Shown here piece by piece: positions 61,926 to 64,000 of a stretch of 64,000 nucleotides of DNA; position 1 is the first letter of the stretch, and each line of letters begins with the position of its first letter. The stretch covers positions 2,480,001 to 2,544,000 of the forward strand of contig CAWBUW010000012.1 in the NCBI GenBank assembly GCA_963792075.1. The letters are read 5' to 3'. This DNA comes from CAWBUW01 sp963792075 (GTDB taxonomy: Bacteria; Chloroflexota; Anaerolineae; Anaerolineales; UBA4823). The position numbers and the translations under genes were made by a program. A model generated the notes under the pieces. The model worked only from the letters and a program-made list of their open reading frames with translations, was not told the origin of the DNA and ran no database searches.

Positions 61926-63285
61926 GCCGCACCGGTCTGACCTGCGCCTGGTCAGCCTGAGCCAGGCTGCTCCGGGGTTGGAGGCGCAGGCTTTTTTGCG
62001 CTGCTCGGAGGGCCAGGAGCGCTTCTACTGGCGCGATGCTAACTCGCCATTGATCCTGGCCGGTTTTGGCTCTGCTGCCGAGCTGAAAGCCTGGGGGGGC
62101 AGGCGGTTCCGCGAGATCGAGCGGCAGGCGCGGCGCTTGTTCGACCAGGCCTGGCTGCGCCATCTCTCTCCGTTGGCGATCCCGCGCCTCTTCGGCGGAT
62201 TTGCCTTCCGGGATGACTTTGTGCCTGACAACACCTGGGCCGCTTTCTACCCGGCGCATTTCATCCTGCCGCATTTTCAGTTGGCGCAGCGCGCGGCAGA
62301 AAGCTGGCTGACGATCAACACGCTGGTCCCGGTTGAAGAAGACCCGGAACAGAGCGAAGCCGATCTCCGCCAGGCGTTAGCGGCGCGTTATGCCTGGCTG
62401 CTGGCGTGCAGTGGGGCGGGCGTGGAGGCCGGGCCGGTCTGCCCTGCGCCCATCGACCTGCGCTACCCCATGCCGGCTGCGACCTGGAACGCCATGGTGG
62501 GCGACGCCGTGCGCCAGATGCAGGCGGGGAAGTTCCGCAAGGTCGTGCTGGCGCGCGCCAGTGAAATCCACTGCGGCGGCCCGATCCAGGTGGGACGGGC
62601 GCTACAGCACCTGGATGAGCAGTATCCGGGCTGCTACCGCTTCCTGTTCGAGCCGCAGCCCAGGCACGCCTTTTTCGGCGCCTCCCCGGAGCTGCTGGTC
62701 AGCGTGGCGGGAACGGAGCTGTCTACCATGGCGCTGGCTGCCTCGATCCGGCGGGGGAAAACCCCTGCCGAAGACGCCCAGCTTGCCGCGCATCTCCTGA
62801 ACGACCAGAAGGAGCGCTACGAACACCAACTGGTAGCGCAGGAGCTTCGCCGCAGGCTGCTGCCGCAGACCCGCCAATTGTCGCTTCCCCCTGTGCCGGA
62901 AGTGCTCCGCTTGCGCAACATTCAACACTTATACACGCCGGTGAAGGGCCGCCTCAAGCGCCCGGCAGGAGTGCTGCGCGTGCTGGCGAGCCTGCACCCC
63001 ACTCCCGCGTTGGGCGGGTCTCCACGCCACCTGGCGATGGATTACATCCGGCAGGCCGAGCCTGTGCCGCGCGGCTGGTACGCCGCACCCATTGGCTGGC
63101 TGGGACCCGACCTGGATGGCGTATTTGCCGTCGCCATTCGCTCCGCCATCGTGCAAGAGCAACGCGCCTGGCTGTATGCCGGGGCAGGCATCGTGGCGGC
63201 CTCGCTCGCCGAGCAGGAATGGAAAGAGACGGAGCTCAAGTTCCGTCCGATTTTGCAGGCTTTGGATGTGGAAGGCATCTCTTGA
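61915..63285 (+). CDS. menF: Isochorismate synthase
   Basis: A ~456-residue chorismate-binding enzyme that converts chorismate to isochorismate, the first step toward menaquinone. Motifs are MQAGKFRKVVLARASEI, FFGASPELLVSV, ALAASIRRGKTPAEDAQLAAHLL, HLYTPVKGRL, HPTPALGGSPRHLAMDYI and GWYAAPIGWLGPDLDGVFAVAIRSA. The GSP-type and Mg-binding Glu motifs are intact. The ATG at 61915 overlaps the TetR stop; a TTG six bases earlier is also in frame. menD follows after two bases. Confidence 0.93.
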   Translation: MGARPHRSDLRLVSLSQAAPGLEAQAFLRCSEGQERFYWRDANSPLILAGFGSAAELKAWGGRRFREIERQARRLFDQAWLRHLSPLAIPRLFGGFAFRDDFVPDNTWAAFYPAHFILPHFQLAQRAAESWLTINTLVPVEEDPEQSEADLRQALAARYAWLLACSGAGVEAGPVCPAPIDLRYPMPAATWNAMVGDAVRQMQAGKFRKVVLARASEIHCGGPIQVGRALQHLDEQYPGCYRFLFEPQPRHAFFGASPELLVSVAGTELSTMALAASIRRGKTPAEDAQLAAHLLNDQKERYEHQLVAQELRRRLLPQTRQLSLPPVPEVLRLRNIQHLYTPVKGRLKRPAGVLRVLASLHPTPALGGSPRHLAMDYIRQAEPVPRGWYAAPIGWLGPDLDGVFAVAIRSAIVQEQRAWLYAGAGIVAASLAEQEWKETELKFRPILQALDVEGIS

Positions 63286-63287
63286 GC

Positions 63288-64000
63288 ATGAAGAACCCCA
63301 ATTTGATTGTGGCGGAAGCTTTTGTCGGTGAGTTGGTGCGGTCGGGCGTGCACGAAGTTTGTCTCGCTCCGGGCTCGCGTTCGACGCCGCTGGCGCTGGC
63401 CTTCGCCGCCCATCCCGAAATCCACGTCTATGTCCACCTGGATGAGCGCTGTGCCGCCTTCTTTGCCCTGGGGCTGGCGCTGTCCCTGGACCGGCCTGTG
63501 CCGGTGGTGTGCACTTCGGGCAGCGCGGCGGCCAATTTCTTCCCGGCGATCATCGAAGCGCGCATGTCGCGCCTCCCGCTCCTGCTGCTCACGGCCGACC
63601 GCCCGCCTGAGCTGCGCCAGAGCGGCGCCAACCAGACTATCGACCAGGTGAAGCTCTACGGCGACCAGGTGCTGTGGTCGGTGGACCTGCCCGTTCCGGA
63701 AGAGAACCTGCCGGACCTGGCGCTGCGTCACGTGCGCACCCTGGCAGCGCGGGCTCTGGCGCTGGCGGACGGGCTGGAAAAAGGCCCGGTGCACCTGAAT
63801 TTCCCCTTCCGCAAACCCCTGGAACCTACACCTGCCCAGGAAGCGCCCTCCTTCGAGCCTGTCTCGGCGCCGTTTACGCGCATGTCCCGCGGCGTGCTGG
63901 TCCCGGATGCCCGACAATTAGAGGAACTTGCGGAGATTTTGCAGTCACACCCTCATGGGCTGATCGTCTGCGGCCCGCGCTGCCCCGGAGGCAGCTTTCC
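63288..64000 (+). CDS. menD: SEPHCHC synthase MenD, 3'-truncated by the window edge
   Basis: The first ~237 residues of the thiamine-diphosphate enzyme that joins isochorismate and 2-oxoglutarate. Visible motifs are CLAPGSRSTPLALAFA, HLDERCAAFFALGLA with the ThDP-activating Glu, CTSGSAAANFFPAIIEA, LTADRPPELRQSGANQTIDQ and GPVHLNFPFRKPL. The frame remains open at the window end. It is operonic with menF. Confidence 0.94.
   Translation, partial: MKNPNLIVAEAFVGELVRSGVHEVCLAPGSRSTPLALAFAAHPEIHVYVHLDERCAAFFALGLALSLDRPVPVVCTSGSAAANFFPAIIEARMSRLPLLLLTADRPPELRQSGANQTIDQVKLYGDQVLWSVDLPVPEENLPDLALRHVRTLAARALALADGLEKGPVHLNFPFRKPLEPTPAQEAPSFEPVSAPFTRMSRGVLVPDARQLEELAEILQSHPHGLIVCGPRCPGGSF

Overview
The window reads as a chromosomal piece of a Chloroflexota bacterium, most likely of the Anaerolineae. 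This is inferred from gene content, not from a marker search. The clues are many secreted or lipid-anchored proteins with long Thr/Pro (TPTPT-type) linkers, an F420 gene set (CofC, CofD, CofE, NpdG and a luciferase-like enzyme), multiple molybdenum hydroxylases, menaquinone genes, and frequent GTG/TTG starts.

Layout. 1-2252: end of a sensor kinase, a CheY-like regulator and an alpha/beta hydrolase lacking the nucleophile Ser. 2249-2410: tRNA-Asn with a fully consensus promoter and its own terminator. 2546-6191: FmdB-like zinc ribbon, a membrane TPR protein and a divergent LysM lipoprotein. 6374-8537: a DHH phosphoesterase split by a -1 frameshift at a slippery heptamer, an M50 protease and tRNA-Sec. 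8861-10804: an insertion sequence. 10805-21324: an Rhs/YD polymorphic-toxin locus with a 3099-residue protein, a putative immunity gene and a broken fragment of the same gene family. 21704-23484: glnA (one +1 frameshift) behind a 350-nt leader that ends in an intrinsic terminator. 23484-28992: minus-strand run with a queuosine-precursor transporter, a hydrolase fused to a ThiS/MoaD-like domain, an FHA-GAF-degenerate-cyclase protein, a DUF1385 protein and an M20 peptidase. 29052-33478: an orphan solute-binding lipoprotein, a gluzincin protease and a DUF1361 membrane protein.

33659-52850 is a 19-kb plus-strand block, preceded by a promoter and a structured leader. Two molybdenum-hydroxylase gene pairs (FAD subunit, then a fused 2Fe-2S/Mo subunit) flank an F420 cluster. 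After them come a cyclase-AAA protein (frameshifted), a CBS-type pyrophosphatase, the molybdenum-cofactor chaperone XdhC and a third FAD/2Fe-2S fusion without a Mo subunit. The remainder holds two proteins of unknown function, an RsmF-type methyltransferase, GNAT, class-III aminotransferase and Gfo/Idh/MocA genes, two tandem secreted paralogues, a TetR regulator and menF-menD (the latter cut by the window edge).

The most unusual feature across the window is a set of long, nearly perfect intergenic palindromes. They fall into at least three pair-wise families with conserved flanks and variable cores. Several sit where no transcript should end, and some supply the stop codon of the neighbouring gene. 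Other points worth attention are the hydrolase-sulfur-carrier-like fusion, the two structured leaders, the slippery-site frameshift and the Rhs toxin/immunity pair.
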